In this document: positions 52,001-63,950 of the stretch, piece by piece | How positions within the stretch are numbered: position 1 is the stretch's first letter | How the letters are laid out: each line of letters starts with the position of its first letter | Source of the DNA: Pochonia chlamydosporia 170 | Taxonomy: Eukaryota > Ascomycota > Sordariomycetes > Hypocreales > Clavicipitaceae | Reading direction: 5' to 3' | DNA length: 64,000 nucleotides | Assembly (NCBI RefSeq): GCF_001653235.2 | Contig: NC_035793.1 | Location: forward strand, 2,666,001 to 2,730,000 | Program-made: the position numbers and the translations under genes | The notes under the pieces: model-generated | Told to the model about the DNA's origin: nothing | What the model saw: only the letters and a program-made list of their open reading frames with translations | Database searches by the model: none

Positions 52001-53165
52001 TCAGAGCAGCAGCTGGTATTATAATAGGCGTCGCGTTGGTTCATATCCTAACCCCAACTTGACGTCAATTCATCCCAGATACCACAGCCAAGACAACATT
52101 CAAGGTTGAACAAAAACCAAGCCAAGCCAGGCGCTTCCCCCACAACATAGCCTCATCTTTTTTGGCTGCATCTGCTCTTTATTTTAGCACCAAATGCCAA
52201 AGGAGGGGGCGTGTGCAACTTCGGATCTAGCAACCGACGTGGTTCATCTTGTGTCGGTGTCGGGCGAGCCAGCATGGGAACTAACTACTTAAGTAACCAA
52301 GGTCAACCAGACTGGTCTTGGTCTGGTCTGGTGTTAGTTTAGCACCATGGACATGGAAACTAAAAAGGCGCCCGTGCCGGTTGAATCGTTTGACGCCAGA
52401 CGGGAAAGAAAAAGCTGGGGACCACTTGGCGAAACGGCCGGGGGCGGCATCTAAATTGGCGACTTTTTAGATGAATGTGAATTGAGGCTTGTGCGAGGCT
52501 GTGTCTAGTGTATAACTAGGGACACTGGTGTGTTTGTGCCAATATACTATATGGCCACATCCCATACTATAATTTTCTTAGCAGCTCGCATTACCGCAAT
52601 ACACGTGGATGGTGGAGGATGGCTTTGCCATGACCGTGCATGCGCTGCCATCCGTGGCGGGCTGGTGTTTGCTGACGGGTGTGGCGAGATTTCAGAGCAA
52701 CCAGACATGAAAGAAGGATTTAGAGCCCAGTGTATGTATGGTAAAAAGAGTTGAAACATGTCGAGCCATTTCATTTGCACAATGAATAGAATGCAAACGA
52801 GGTTATATGCTGGCCAAGTTCGAACTTCTGGGTGGAGGCAATGTCCATATGTTTTCGTGGCTCACCCTCAAAAGGCTTGACAGACAGAAAGACAAGGAGA
52901 CCAGGCAGCATTGCAGCAATTGAAAAAAAAAAAAAATTGGATAACGGACGAGAACGGAGAATGACGTCAACCTGAAAAGGATAAAATGCTCACCGCCTTC
53001 TGAGTGTTGAAATACGGACTTGATGAATTGAAGGTCCTTGTCCGTCTGGCGCGGATATCGCGGGTGGCACCCAACAGTAAGCACGGGCATTGCAGACCGG
53101 CCAGTTAATTTGAGGCTCGGCGTTGATTCCATCATAGAGGCCATCTGAAGTTTTGGTGGTGGGCA

Positions 53166-53188
53166 ATGTGATGTGATGTGATGTGATG
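53166..53188. repeat. (ATGTG)4 pentamer repeat
   Basis: Four ATGTG units followed by ATGGGATG; it lies 11 bases before an inverted pair of TCAATGT words at 53199-53214. Confidence 0.85.
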
Positions 53189-54114
53189 GGATGCGGCCTC
53201 AATGTTCACATTGAACATGACCAGACATTCCTCAGCTTGCCCAGGCGGGGTGGTCAAGTTCTTTGCACATGCGCAAGAGCCACGTTGTGGCCAGACACTG
53301 TCGCTGCGGTACAAAAGCTGCAATAGGGCCAGAGAAGAATACAGTAAAAGGGGACATAGGCGATACGAGATGAAGGGAAGCCATGATGCATTCGAATTGA
53401 ATTTGCGAGCAACATTGAATCGGGGGTGGCACCAGCCACTGTCAAAATCGCACATTGAACATGGCCGAAACCGTCACAGTATGCTCGGCCCGCTGACATC
53501 ACATCAATAGCATTCGCATACTTATGCAGCACACAATCTGGTTGCATCAAGTATACAGTGTCCCATGTCTGGTCAATCGATATAATTGGGTGCGCATGTG
53601 GTTGGGACTGCATTGCTTCACCTTCCGCTGCGAGTGAGGCAGTTCATGATCGGTGAACCGCAAGGCGCTTGAAGACGTTATGAGCTCAATGTTGAGCGCC
53701 GTTGTTGGCGGGCGACCCAGTTGGCCCTCACCGCATGTGGCATGGCTGGAATGTCCGAGTGCTGCCAGTGCCACCCATCGTTTCTGTCTGCTGTGGCGGG
53801 CTGGTGGCAGCTACCAGCAGGTAACATTTGAACTGTCAGACACCCAGTGCCACATGCAGCACGACGACCGTTTGACCACCAGACTCGCAGCACTGGAGCC
53901 TGTAGCAGCCGCAACCGCCTGGACTGATGCACTGGTGGTATACATGTACATGTCGGTCAATCTGTTCTGGCATTTGATCCTGACATGTAAGTCAGGAAAC
54001 TGGTGGTTAAGCACAGACACCAATTGAGACCAGTTGACCTGGACTGGACGGGCGCTTGGGTGCAAGTAGAATCAATGGCAGAAGAGCGCTCGGGCGGCGT
54101 GGAGGCCCTGGAGA

Positions 54115-54137
54115 CCCTAGGTACTAGGTACTAGGTA
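54115..54137. repeat. (CTAGGTA) heptamer repeat
   Basis: Three CTAGGTA units in a row followed by GTTG. This is the direct-repeat form of the palindromic word found at 9066. Confidence 0.85.
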
Positions 54138-56735
54138 GTTGACGAGACCACATGGTCAGGCATCATTGATCATTTATTTCATTTCAATGTTGCTGGGCCC
54201 TGGTGTCCCAGCTCTGTGGTAAAGGAGGGTTCGCACGCCCCTCCAGATCCCCGAGCGGACTGAACCCATCAATCAATTGATCCAGCATACAATTTTGTCA
54301 ACCAGACATTAGTCAGGTCCGGTCAATGCAAACTGCCTCCACATCTGTCCCCTAGCCCCCCACCCAACCCTTCCCAGACTGTTGGTTCCCTCGCCCCTGC
54401 TAGCTTCATGTCGCTCCTGCCATTGAACTTGACATGTCACGTCAGCCTCCAAGTCTGCACCTTGGTCTGCACCCTGTGGTCTTCTGTCGCTTGGCCCCAA
54501 CTTCAATGTTGGGACGACCACGCACTTGCAGATGGCCATCTTGACTCGACACAACACCAGCCAAGCCATGACACGTTTTGTTTGCTCCTTCGTTCGTTAG
54601 ATGCTGTAGCACCCGCATCGAAATCTGGAACTGGCCAAGCTATGCCCCGTTCGTCTGGTTTTTTTTGTTTTTTAGTTCTTTTTTTAATTCCCTTTCTGCA
54701 ACCCTGTCCCTGCTCGGCCGAGTTCGACAAAAAGACACCGCATCTCTAGCTCCCGACAGGGCTATGCTAAATTAACGAATGATGATATATGACTTGTGTC
54801 ACTTTGCCTCCTTTGCAAACAAAAGAAGTATCTGGGTACACTTATATATGTGGACAAGTACTCTACCATGCTAGAGGTATTTGCTGACTCTCGCAACCGG
54901 CAACGTATACGCTGACAGGTACATGTACGAGCCACAGGAGGATATGAGGCACCGTTGCTTGCCTCATGGTCACCACCATCGACTGCTCTGTTCTCGTTAC
55001 ATTTCATGTACAATTCATGCAGGCTGTCAACCACCATGTTTAGACAAAGAGACGCAGAGACACCGATGACTTCAATGTTGCGTCTAGTGCATCAGTCAGC
55101 ATAGCCTGTCAGCCTGTCGCCCATGCATGCTGTGCAGGACTTGCCGACTTCGTCAGCTCAAGCACCCATACATATATGCACTGTGGATGCAATCAAAGCA
55201 TATCGGACGAACGACCCGTTGGAGGTAACCTTGCATCTCTTTTTTATACCGTCAATGAATTTGTTGGCGTGTCTCATCCAGAGGGCATGACTCCGTCCCG
55301 GCCTCAAAAGAAATTGACATTGGTTCGCAACAGTCCAAACGCGGTCAATGCTGTACAACATTAAACCGAAGTGTCTGTTCGTCCTTTCTGCTCGTTCAGT
55401 CTGCTCGCCCTGCTTGAGTCAAGCTCAGATGTGACCATCAAACCTCTTCGTCTCACACGCCCCCAAGTCCCATCAAATGTCAACTTATGTACACCCCATT
55501 CAGTAACAAGGTCATTGTTTGTATCGCCAAGTATCTCCAGCGTGATCACGATAACCTCGCCATACAAGGTTTTTCAGAGCGTCAATTCAGGAATAGGGAT
55601 CCATTGTACCGCCAGCCACCTGTGCTCTGTTTCACGACAGCAACATAAATGGATAGCATCGGAAGAGGAATGTTGCATCACTGAAAGCTTAGAGAAACTA
55701 TCCTTTCATCAGAGCCCCATCTTTTTTCTTCTTCTTTTGAAGTGGCTGGAGTTAGCCTTGACGTAATTGAGGTGAAAGGGTTGAAGCCGCCTGACGTTGC
55801 CGCATGACCACGTCCTGTTTTTTGGAATAAGGTTTCACTAAGAATGCCAAGCTCAGGTACTTATTTATGCTTTTGGCGTTTCTTTTCTTTTTCTTCTTTT
55901 TCTTCTTTATTTCTGTCCCGATAACGAAATCGATGAGTGATTCATGTTTCCGCCACTGAGCACACATGTACAAATACCAAACATAGCTCATCACACAATA
56001 TAAGAACACAACGCCTCCGGAGAGGTCACGGTTCCTGCCAATGGATGGTGTGGAAATTCTATTAAGATTCGCGAGAACAGTCCGGTCCTACGCGACTAAG
56101 ACACGTGTCAACACGTAAACAAAGTGGCTCTTCGCGTGCAAGAAATTCTTTGGTGTTCTAGCCAGGTCTAATTAGGATCAGTCTCCCAAAGTTTACCAGC
56201 TAGAAGAGTGGAGGGCAATGAATGTACTGTACAAAATGGGAAAATGTAGCATAATGCCATCTTGACAGAACTCATTTTGATAATTTAGACACAAGGGTGC
56301 CTGAAAAGTTGGGTTTATCCTAACCAATCACAAAAATGGGAAGCAAAAGTCAGACGTCATCTGGAACCATGATGGCAGCTTTGTCAATATACATTGTCAA
56401 TATGCATGAGATCAAATGGAAATTAAGGTTTGCCAACCGCACCACGTCCCTAAGAATCATTCACATGTTCACATGGATGGCCAAGACCGGCCAAGCGTCG
56501 TTCAAAAAACGCCAGGCACCAAACATGCATCAGCAATGCAGTGAGTGATGTCTGGTGTAAATTGCATGTGCAAAGGGCAGCATGTGGTGACGATGGCTCA
56601 CGAGGTTTTGCATCTGCATGCCACTCAACCGTGACTCATGCAATGTACGTAATTTGGCGATGGATGTTGAGTTGACTCAACTAGCTTCAAGGTTTCTTAC
56701 TTGTTACTGAATCTCCAGGATAGTGAGAGAGGCGG

Positions 56736-56766
56736 TCCAGATCCAGATCCAGATTCAGATTCAGAT
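56736..56766. repeat. (CAGATC/CAGATT) hexamer repeat
   Basis: Five hexamers, three CAGATC-type followed by two CAGATT, in non-coding DNA. Confidence 0.85.
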
Positions 56767-57579
56767 GCATCCCACTCTATGATTCCGTCACTCCACGTAG
56801 ACTCATTATGATGCTCAAGGTCTATTATTCTGACCAATTCCTTTTTCGATGATAGTAAGAAGATGCGAGCACGCCTAGCAGTTACCCATCACGCGGCGTG
56901 AATTTAACCGTCTAATAGCGCGGAAATGCCGTAAAATAAGTTTTCGCTTCTTCAAAACAAAGACTCACCAAATTCCCCCGCCCATTTCTCAAGCACCACT
57001 TTGCAAATTCATCCCTTCTAAGGTGCCTAGATAGTAGGGCCGGTCACGACCTGGGGACGGGCAGCGATACTTAATTCAATCCTCTGTGTCTGTGTGCAGA
57101 GCAGAGAACAATTGAAGTCAAGCAACGAGCAGGTCAAGTCAGTCAGTTGAGTGCACATACACTTGAACTGAGAAGTTGGAAGTTGAGGTCAACCACCAGA
57201 AAAGTGCCCCGCAAAGAGCCACCAGAAGCAGACCACTTTGATCACTCTGTTGCTGTTGTCTTTGTTTTTTTTTTTTTTATCACCAGACGTACTCTCTCTC
57301 TCTCACTCTTATCGGCCGGGAATCAGGAACATCCTCTCCCGGTCAATTGCTCACCTTTGAGAAACACTCAAATTAACAAACAGCAGGTCCGCATGCTTGA
57401 TCGAGGTGCAAGATACCGGAAGCTGTGACACAGCAAATTGGCACATTGAAGAACATTCGGCACGGCGGCCGGATTAGCAGTCAGCCCTTGCTGCCCAGTA
57501 CAGAAACGATCTACATTCCATTTTGCCACCATTTGCTCTGCTATATTTATTCATCCGAACGGAACCAAAGTTTCACACC

Positions 57580-59169
57580 ATGGACGCCAGAGGGCCGCCG
57601 CTTTCTCCTTCAATAACGCGAGGCATTCGAAAATCCAACTCAACCAAATCAGCAGGCGCACGCTCTACCAAGTCTCATGAATCTGTTCATGTGCTAGGCA
57701 GTCACCCTCTTGGAACTCTACGTGTCTTGGGACCCGACTCATCCCCTCGCATTTCAGAGCATCTTGACGCCAATAGCGATGACGAAGGTCCTCCTCCTTT
57801 GGAGCCAGAGCCCGCTTCTGAAAACGCTTATCAGCTAAGCGGACATCAGAGAAATCGGTCTGCCAACAGCCAAAGCTCATCCGCCAGACCAAAAAGCCCC
57901 TTGTTGGATTGCCAAGATCACGAAATGGGTGGAGGCGACGTCGCCGTGATTCTTGATCTCCCTGAGATCTTCACCGTTGCATACGACTCTCTTTCTTTCA
58001 CGGCTCAGAATTTCGTTGGAGTGAGAGATGTCCCCGTTGGACCTCATTTCTTTTGGGTTGCCCACCCAAGCGGCGTGGCTGCTCGTTCGGGAGTTTGGAT
58101 TCTGACCTCAGAATCTCATCATCATGTTCATGTTGTGCAATGGGACAAGTACAACGAGGTTTTGACCGACGCTACTCGGTCAGAATGTCGCAACCATGTC
58201 GAGAGCATGCCAACTATTCACGCTCAACTCGTTCCCTACTCAGACCCTTCGGCGACAAATGAAACCAGAGGTGAACTCTCTGCGTCCAAGATCGAGACCA
58301 ACCGCAGCATCTGGCAACAACTGACAACTCACATTAATTCAAGGGTCTTGAACCGCATTGCAGGACCCCAGGTTGGCGGATGGTTTGTTCACACGCTTGA
58401 TCGCGCACACGGCGCCCTTCACTTTTCCCCCGAGCTGGAGCTGGAGCGAGCTGTGCCCAACAAGAATCTCCAACAACGAGAGCTGCACTTTACCTTTGAA
58501 AGGACTACAAGGCTGTTCTCTCTCCTTTCACTGGGAGCCGAGCGCTCACAGCAGGCCATCGACCCGACTACCTACCTCATGTCTCAAATCGAAGATCCAA
58601 ATAGCGGTCTGATGTATGATGACTTGATAGGGGAGCTTCAGTTCTCTTTTATTGTAGGCATACACATTGGGACGGATGCTTGCCTGGAGCAATGGTGGTT
58701 CATGCTGCTCAAGCTTATCATCAAAGCTCATCTTCTTGTACAGAGGAAACCCTTCCTTGTGGCTGCCATGTGGCACACTGTAGCGGCACAAATCACTTAT
58801 ACCAGTGAATGGATGGAGACCTCGATTCTTGACAACTCTGAAGCTAAGTGCCGAGAACTGCGCATCGGTCTCATTATATACAAACGACGTATGGAGGAGT
58901 TCCTCCAAAGTGACGAAAACCTCATTGAACCAATTCACCTTGCCGTCGGCACCGCCTTCTCAAGAGTTGAGGCCGTGCTGACCGACTTGGGATGGGATCT
59001 GACCGACGACTACGTCCGTAGAGGTATGGTTATGATGGAAGATGGCGAGGAAATTGAACTGGAGCTTACCGACCTGGAGGCTGAAGATGAGCGTGGTGAA
59101 TGGGCACCAGAAATTGTCGAATTCGATGAGAATGGCCGCCAGCGTGGCTTGATTTCGTGGTTGGACTAG
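57580..59169 (+). CDS. aar2: U5 snRNP assembly factor, AAR2 family
   Basis: Binds Prp8 in the cytoplasm and keeps Brr2 off until U5 snRNP matures in the nucleus. One uninterrupted frame of 529 aa, the only sizeable intronless gene here. The first 115 residues are Ser/Pro-rich and probably disordered; this extension makes the protein longer than yeast Aar2 (about 355 aa) and is common in filamentous fungi. The N-terminal beta domain starts near 120 (DVAVILDLPEIFTVAYDSLSF) and shows the family pattern F-x-G-V-R-x-V-P-x-G-x-H-F. The helical C-terminal domain (about 330-480) includes GELQFSFIVGIHIGTDACLEQWW, close to the GE-Q-F-F-G signature of the family. The tail is acidic. The start is the Met at 57580; the open frame runs 57 bases further upstream without an ATG. 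Confidence 0.9.
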   Translation: MDARGPPLSPSITRGIRKSNSTKSAGARSTKSHESVHVLGSHPLGTLRVLGPDSSPRISEHLDANSDDEGPPPLEPEPASENAYQLSGHQRNRSANSQSSSARPKSPLLDCQDHEMGGGDVAVILDLPEIFTVAYDSLSFTAQNFVGVRDVPVGPHFFWVAHPSGVAARSGVWILTSESHHHVHVVQWDKYNEVLTDATRSECRNHVESMPTIHAQLVPYSDPSATNETRGELSASKIETNRSIWQQLTTHINSRVLNRIAGPQVGGWFVHTLDRAHGALHFSPELELERAVPNKNLQQRELHFTFERTTRLFSLLSLGAERSQQAIDPTTYLMSQIEDPNSGLMYDDLIGELQFSFIVGIHIGTDACLEQWWFMLLKLIIKAHLLVQRKPFLVAAMWHTVAAQITYTSEWMETSILDNSEAKCRELRIGLIIYKRRMEEFLQSDENLIEPIHLAVGTAFSRVEAVLTDLGWDLTDDYVRRGMVMMEDGEEIELELTDLEAEDERGEWAPEIVEFDENGRQRGLISWLD

Positions 59170-60316
59170 ACGACTGCATCGACAAGGAAGATCTTGATAC
59201 CCCAAAGTAAATAAACCCCTTTCCATTGGAAGGCATTTACGAAAACATGACATTCTAGAGAGGCGGAGGCACAGGAGCCGGACTAGTTGAGCGATGCTCT
59301 GTTTTCATACACGGCGTACAAATGGTTTATGTTCTTTGGGATGGATACCACGGCGTATATACTGGACGGGACAGGCAACTGCAAATTTGCCCCCTTTTCG
59401 TTCTTTTCTCTTTTATTTTCTTTTCTTTTGCAAGTTTTCTTCGACGGGCATACTGGGGTTGAGTGATGTCCTACGAGAAGCCACTGGTCGAAATATTGGA
59501 CTCATGTATACTATCAGATCAGTCCCTTTGGCGTTCTTGGTGTATCGGACAATTGTGTCACGAACTGTTTTGAACCCGAACGTGGTGGATTCGGGAATAG
59601 GTACTCAAAGCGGCTAATGATATTTTGTCAGTCGTATACAGATGGTACACTTAATACAGTCATCATAATTGGTATCAAACTTGCCCTGCGTCCGTGAGTG
59701 CATCCTCTAACTCTGTTGTGTTCATCGCCAGGAAGCAAAACACAAGTTCGTTCCCGCACTGCGAGGCACAACTAACATCCCACATTGCAATGTATATCAA
59801 TGGCATGTACACGCTCGCTGATTATCCAGACAGAATTAGGCGCACATGTGCTGGAAGAGGTCTCTACACGAAACTGTGTGCACGACCACACCAAATCTAC
59901 ACAACATCACATGCACGCTGAATCTGTAATCGTGAACGTTGAAGATTTCATTTGCCTGTCAGACCCTTTTACAATCCGTCCAAAGCAAGTCCATGCAAAT
60001 GCCAATGGGAAACCTATCCCCGTGCCAGGGAATATGAGACTCCGATCCATTTTGTGTGTCCACACCCAACACATCGCTCCTCTCCGTCGCTTTCCATATT
60101 TCCATAAATCGCCTCATCCCCTCCTCCTCTCCTACCTCAAAAAAGCCCCGTCAAGCCAGATCGGCACCAGTAGCAAGCACACGACGAAAACCGAAATTAC
60201 TTGGCTCGCATGCTGCCGCGCACCGAACCAACAAGACAAGAAACCTTTTTGTCCCCCGTTCCCTGCTAACCGATGAAAAATAAAACAAGACTTTGCATTT
60301 TTGTCGTGTGATGCGT
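59170..60316. other. Intergenic between convergent aar2 and uS9 genes
   Basis: About 1.15 kb containing both 3' UTRs. A T-rich run occurs near 59400-59435. A 163-codon plus-strand frame (59785-60276) has no recognisable domain and an odd composition, so I leave it out. Confidence 0.5.
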
Positions 60317-61186
60317 TTATCGGTAAGACTTCTGGAAGCGGGCTCTGGCACCGGGACCACCGAACTTCTTGGGCTCGCAGCGGCGGTTGTCGGCAACAAG
60401 CAGGGTACGGTCGAACTGGACGAGGGCCTGCTTGAGCATGTTCTTGGAGTGCTCGTCGACGTACTTCTGGTAGTAGGCGATCAGGGACTTGGCGATAGCC
60501 TGACGGATGGCGTAGACCTGGGAGGTGTGACCACCGCCAGAGACGCGGACGCGGATATCGACGTTGGCGAACTTGTCGAGGCCGACAACGAGGAGGGGCT
60601 CGTAGACCTGTTAAGTACTGTGTTAGCAGACCGGGATAACACAGGGGAAGTTGTGAAGCCACGCAGCGTGGAAGATCCTGTCATGTCCAGAAACTAAAGT
60701 TCGAGTACCGGCCCATGAACCCCATGCCAACTCAGCATATGACAATTTGCAGTGCATTCCATCACAAATTTCGGCAAGGCTATTCGCAGCTCTGCATCCA
60801 TATTTGTCCCAACAATGTCAACGTGCAAAGCAGGCATGAGGTAACGTGGGCGTGATAGTTCGAAAGGTTCGTTTCAAGGACAACAGAAAGGACCTCCGGC
60901 GTGTTTCTCTTCGACTTTGTATCTCAATCGTACCTTGAAGCGCAAGATCTCGGGCTGAACCAAGCTCAGGGGACGACCGTTGACCTTAACCAGACCACGG
61001 CCAGCCTATATCAAAATAACAGCATGTCAGTCGAGGCCATTCGTTGTTTTCATTTGATTCGAGAAGAGGTTTATGTCGAAGAGTCTCGAGACCGGGATTG
61101 TTCCTCCAACGAACCTTGCAGTGGGCGACGGCAGTAGCCGTCTTCTTCTTGCCGAAGCATTGCACGCTCTGTGTCGTCGAAGACAT
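60317..61186 (-). CDS. rps16: Cytosolic 40S ribosomal protein uS9 (S16)
   Basis: Component of the small-subunit head near the decoding site. Three exons on the minus strand, 61186-61115, 61005-60934 and 60607-60317, give 144 aa, the usual size for fungal S16. The order [20 protein letters not shown], then [10 protein letters not shown], then [21 protein letters not shown] and the C-terminal [11 protein letters not shown] identify it without doubt; the Arg-rich SYR end reaches the P-site tRNA in known ribosomes. The second intron (326 bases) is long for this genome; ribosomal protein genes in fungi often have larger introns. Divergent from eL32 with 449 bases between the start codons. Confidence 0.97.
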
Positions 61187-61635
61187 GATTGCTGATTTGT
61201 CTTGGGTGTTGCAAAGTGAGCGGTGCAAATGATCGAACAAGCGGGACGTGATGGAGTTGCTTGCCAGTCTCGCTCACCCTCACGGAATTTTTCGCATAGA
61301 GAGGGTTTGTGCCCTCGAGAGACGCTAGTCCGTTTTTGGGTGGGGGACCAAAGGCTGGAATTTTTTTGGTGGGTTTGCCCATGCTTCCTCCTGTTGGCAT
61401 CCCTCTCACTGTGGCTCAAAGAAAAAAAAGCGAGTCCCACGTGACTGATAGCCCTAAACCCTTCGACTTAGCGGTTGATTGTGGCATCCGCCAAAATTTC
61501 GCCTCGAGTGAACATCACGCCGGCCAACTTTTACAGCCCATCAGACCAGGAGTAACCGCCGTCAAGGTAAGGCAATATATCCCCGATATACTTCAACAAT
61601 TTACAGAATAGTCATCATACTAACATTATATCAAG
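61187..61635. promoter_or_regulatory. Shared divergent promoter of two ribosomal protein genes
   Basis: This 449-base stretch separates the start codons of uS9 and eL32, so it should drive both. At 61440-61447 the word CGTGACTG differs by one base from the HomolD box (TGTGACTG) of fission-yeast ribosomal promoters. Five bases further, at 61452-61461, CCCTAAACCC resembles a telobox/HomolE-like element. The pair close together at the centre of the gap is typical of ribosomal promoters, though binding is inferred. Confidence 0.55.
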
Positions 61636-62535
61636 ATGGTTTCCGCCAAGAAGCACGTCCCCATCGTGAAGAAGCGTACGTACAATGACGAAACAAACAT
61701 CTTTTTGCCAAACCGACCCCTCGTCTTCCACCATGACCCTTTGCTCCACGACTCGAACGATTCGAACGTCTTGATACCAAAGGAACAGATGAGATGTTCA
61801 AAGATCGAGTTGTTGCGAGCATTTGGGCTGTTTCGAAGACGGATTGGCAAGCTTGGAGATGTTTCAACAGACGCAGAAATGCTGACTTGGTGATAATTAG
61901 GCACTGCGCGCTTCAACCGTCACCAAAGTGACCGGTTCAAGTGCCTTGCCGCCAGCTGGCGCAAGCCCAAGGGTATTGACAACCGTGTCCGAAGACGCTT
62001 CCGTGGAACCATGACCATGCCTTCCGTACGTTAAATCTCCCGCCGCCAAATTGCATTCTTCAACCCGCACGAAGATGGATGTATGGAATATTTGTTGGAG
62101 GAACCGTGTCCTTCTAATGTTCCTTGCACTCTGACGCCGCACTGGTTGAATTGAATGACAATGCAAGCGGAATCTCGAATCTGCCCAGAAGCAAAAGTGC
62201 TGACAACGCAATTATAGATTGGTTTCAGAACCAACAAGAAGACCCGTTACATGATGCCCTCTGGCCACAAGTCTTTCCTCGTCAACAACGTCAAGGATGT
62301 CGAGCTTTTGATGATGCACAACCGATCTTACGCCGCTGAGTACGTCTATGAATCCTCTCACACACTCCCAGACCCATTTCCTCGAACCCAACTCATAAAG
62401 AACGTAAACTAACCTCCCCCCAACAGGATCGCCAGCGCCGTCTCCTCCCGAAAGCGAATTGACATCATCGCCCGTGCCAAGCAATTAGGAGTCAAGGTCA
62501 CAAACGCCAAGGCAAAGGTCACGACCGAGGTGTAA
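61636..62535 (+). CDS. rpl32: Cytosolic 60S ribosomal protein eL32 (L32)
   Basis: Structural protein of the large ribosomal subunit. Four exons, 61636-61675, 61901-62025, 62218-62339 and 62427-62535, give 131 aa, the standard length. The first exon encodes [13 protein letters not shown] plus one base of an Arg codon. The rest carries the family signatures [46 protein letters not shown] and [14 protein letters not shown]. All junctions keep frame. The first two introns (225 and 192 bases) are longer than average here. I looked in both for snoRNA C/D boxes and saw no convincing pair. Divergent from uS9. Confidence 0.97.
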
Positions 62536-63950
62536 ATTGGGGATTTTTGGGGGAAAAACAAATTCGGCTCTGGGGCTGCTTTCACGGGTTGCATCGGACT
62601 GGGGTTTTTATTATTGAGTCTTTGCGTTATTTTATCCAAAAGAAAAATTACGTCGAGCCCCCCCTCCTCCTTGCTTCTGCCTTGACATTTTTTTGGTGTT
62701 TTTACGAAAGAATTGTAGCGGCTCGACGTCGGCGTGCGGTGGAAAGCAGCATGGACCTTGGAATTTTCTTGTTTCTTTTTCCCTGAGTATGCTGGCGATT
62801 TGTATTTTCGAGATTTGCTAGTGGGAAAAGAAACATAAAGAAAACGCAATACATGACCCTTGGATGAAACAACAAACGTGTGGTTTGTGAGTTGGTGAGC
62901 TGCCCGGCTTGTGATTGAGCTCTTGTGACTTGTAATTGGTGCAGTGCATCTTCATCTCGTAGCAGAGACGTGTCGAACATGGAGATAACGGTGCTTCAAC
63001 GAAATGTAAAACGAGGTGACGCTAAGGCTACCAAGAATTCTAAGAAGCTGCACTGTTGCTCTGTCTCTGGCCGCTTGGACTTGCACCACAGGAGCAACTC
63101 TCCATCCACCCAGGCATTATATCATAACCGACAATAACAGCAGTTTGCATGTCAATACGGAGTGTTTTCGCATTCGGTCATTTGCCTTGAAACCGTTCGA
63201 TTACATGCACGCAAGACTGGTACTACCCGCCCCTTCTTTAAACACATCAAGATAAAAAAAAATATGGCAATTGCTTAAATTCACAGCCCTGCTGCACTTA
63301 TGCAGTATACACTATACAGTATTGTACAATCCTGCGACCTGCATATGAACCAAAATGCTGTCCTCCGCTTTCCGTGACTGCCGCTTGCCTTCACGTCTCG
63401 ACAGGTTAATTGATGACGCTCCTGGCTGGGCATGCCCAACTCTTCTAGCCCCTTCTTGCTGATTCCCATCCAATAATCGAAGAGAACAAAGAAGAAAACA
63501 CGTAACAAAAAATGAATAGAGCCAGGAGAGTACACAAGTCTCTCATAATCTAGATTTGACTCTCCGGCCAAGGACTCTAGAAGAGTGGAATGCATAGCAT
63601 CAGACCTGACCATTCAGAGAAGAAAGAGAAGGACAACAATCAATCATCCTCAAAGACAAAAGAAGGTATAAGAAAAGAGAGCGAGTGAAAGCAGAGAGCC
63701 AGTTGCTCTGCACAACATAATCCTCTGTGGTTGGTTCTTGTAAATACGTACATTTGTGAGTATCTCATATCAGCATGTTAAGTCTTCCTTGATATCCCGA
63801 GGCAGAAAACCAGTCAAAGCAGCACAAAATCCAGGAAAGAAGAAAAATAGGATGAAAGTGCCAGCGAAGCTGAAAGCACCAAGTTCGAAAATTGCCCAGC
63901 AGGCACATCCAGCGCGCATTCAAAACTGCCGCTTGGGCCGCGTTTCCAAT
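62536..63950. other. Intergenic after eL32
   Basis: The first few hundred bases, T-rich, should be the eL32 3' UTR. No gene recognised. Frames around 63281-63613 (minus) and 63756-63959 (plus) are short and lack motifs. If a gene enters from the right, the last several hundred bases would be its 3' UTR. Confidence 0.5.

Larger units (their letters stand above)
49006..57579. other. Second gene desert, 8.6 kb
   Basis: No gene recognised. The first 800 bases carry T-rich runs typical of a 3' UTR. The remainder has only short, overlapping frames. TTCAATGTT words lie at 51577, 53411, 54183, 54502 and 55071; GTCTGGT-type words include 50152, 50740, 51066, 52306, 52321, 52326, 52700, 53220, 53567, 53878, 54301, 54653, 56550 and 57282. 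Simple repeats are at 53166-53188, 54115-54137 and 56736-56766. The last 450 bases should be the aar2 promoter and leader. Confidence 0.55.

Noticed and set aside
59785..60276. A 163-codon frame between aar2 and uS9
   Set aside because: No motif, odd composition rich in His, Thr and Cys, and lies in the expected 3' UTR space of two convergent genes.
60293..60697. A 134-codon plus-strand frame across uS9
   Set aside because: Antisense shadow of the last uS9 exon.
62026..62217. Possible snoRNA in the second eL32 intron
   Set aside because: No matching C box and D box pair with a terminal stem was found.
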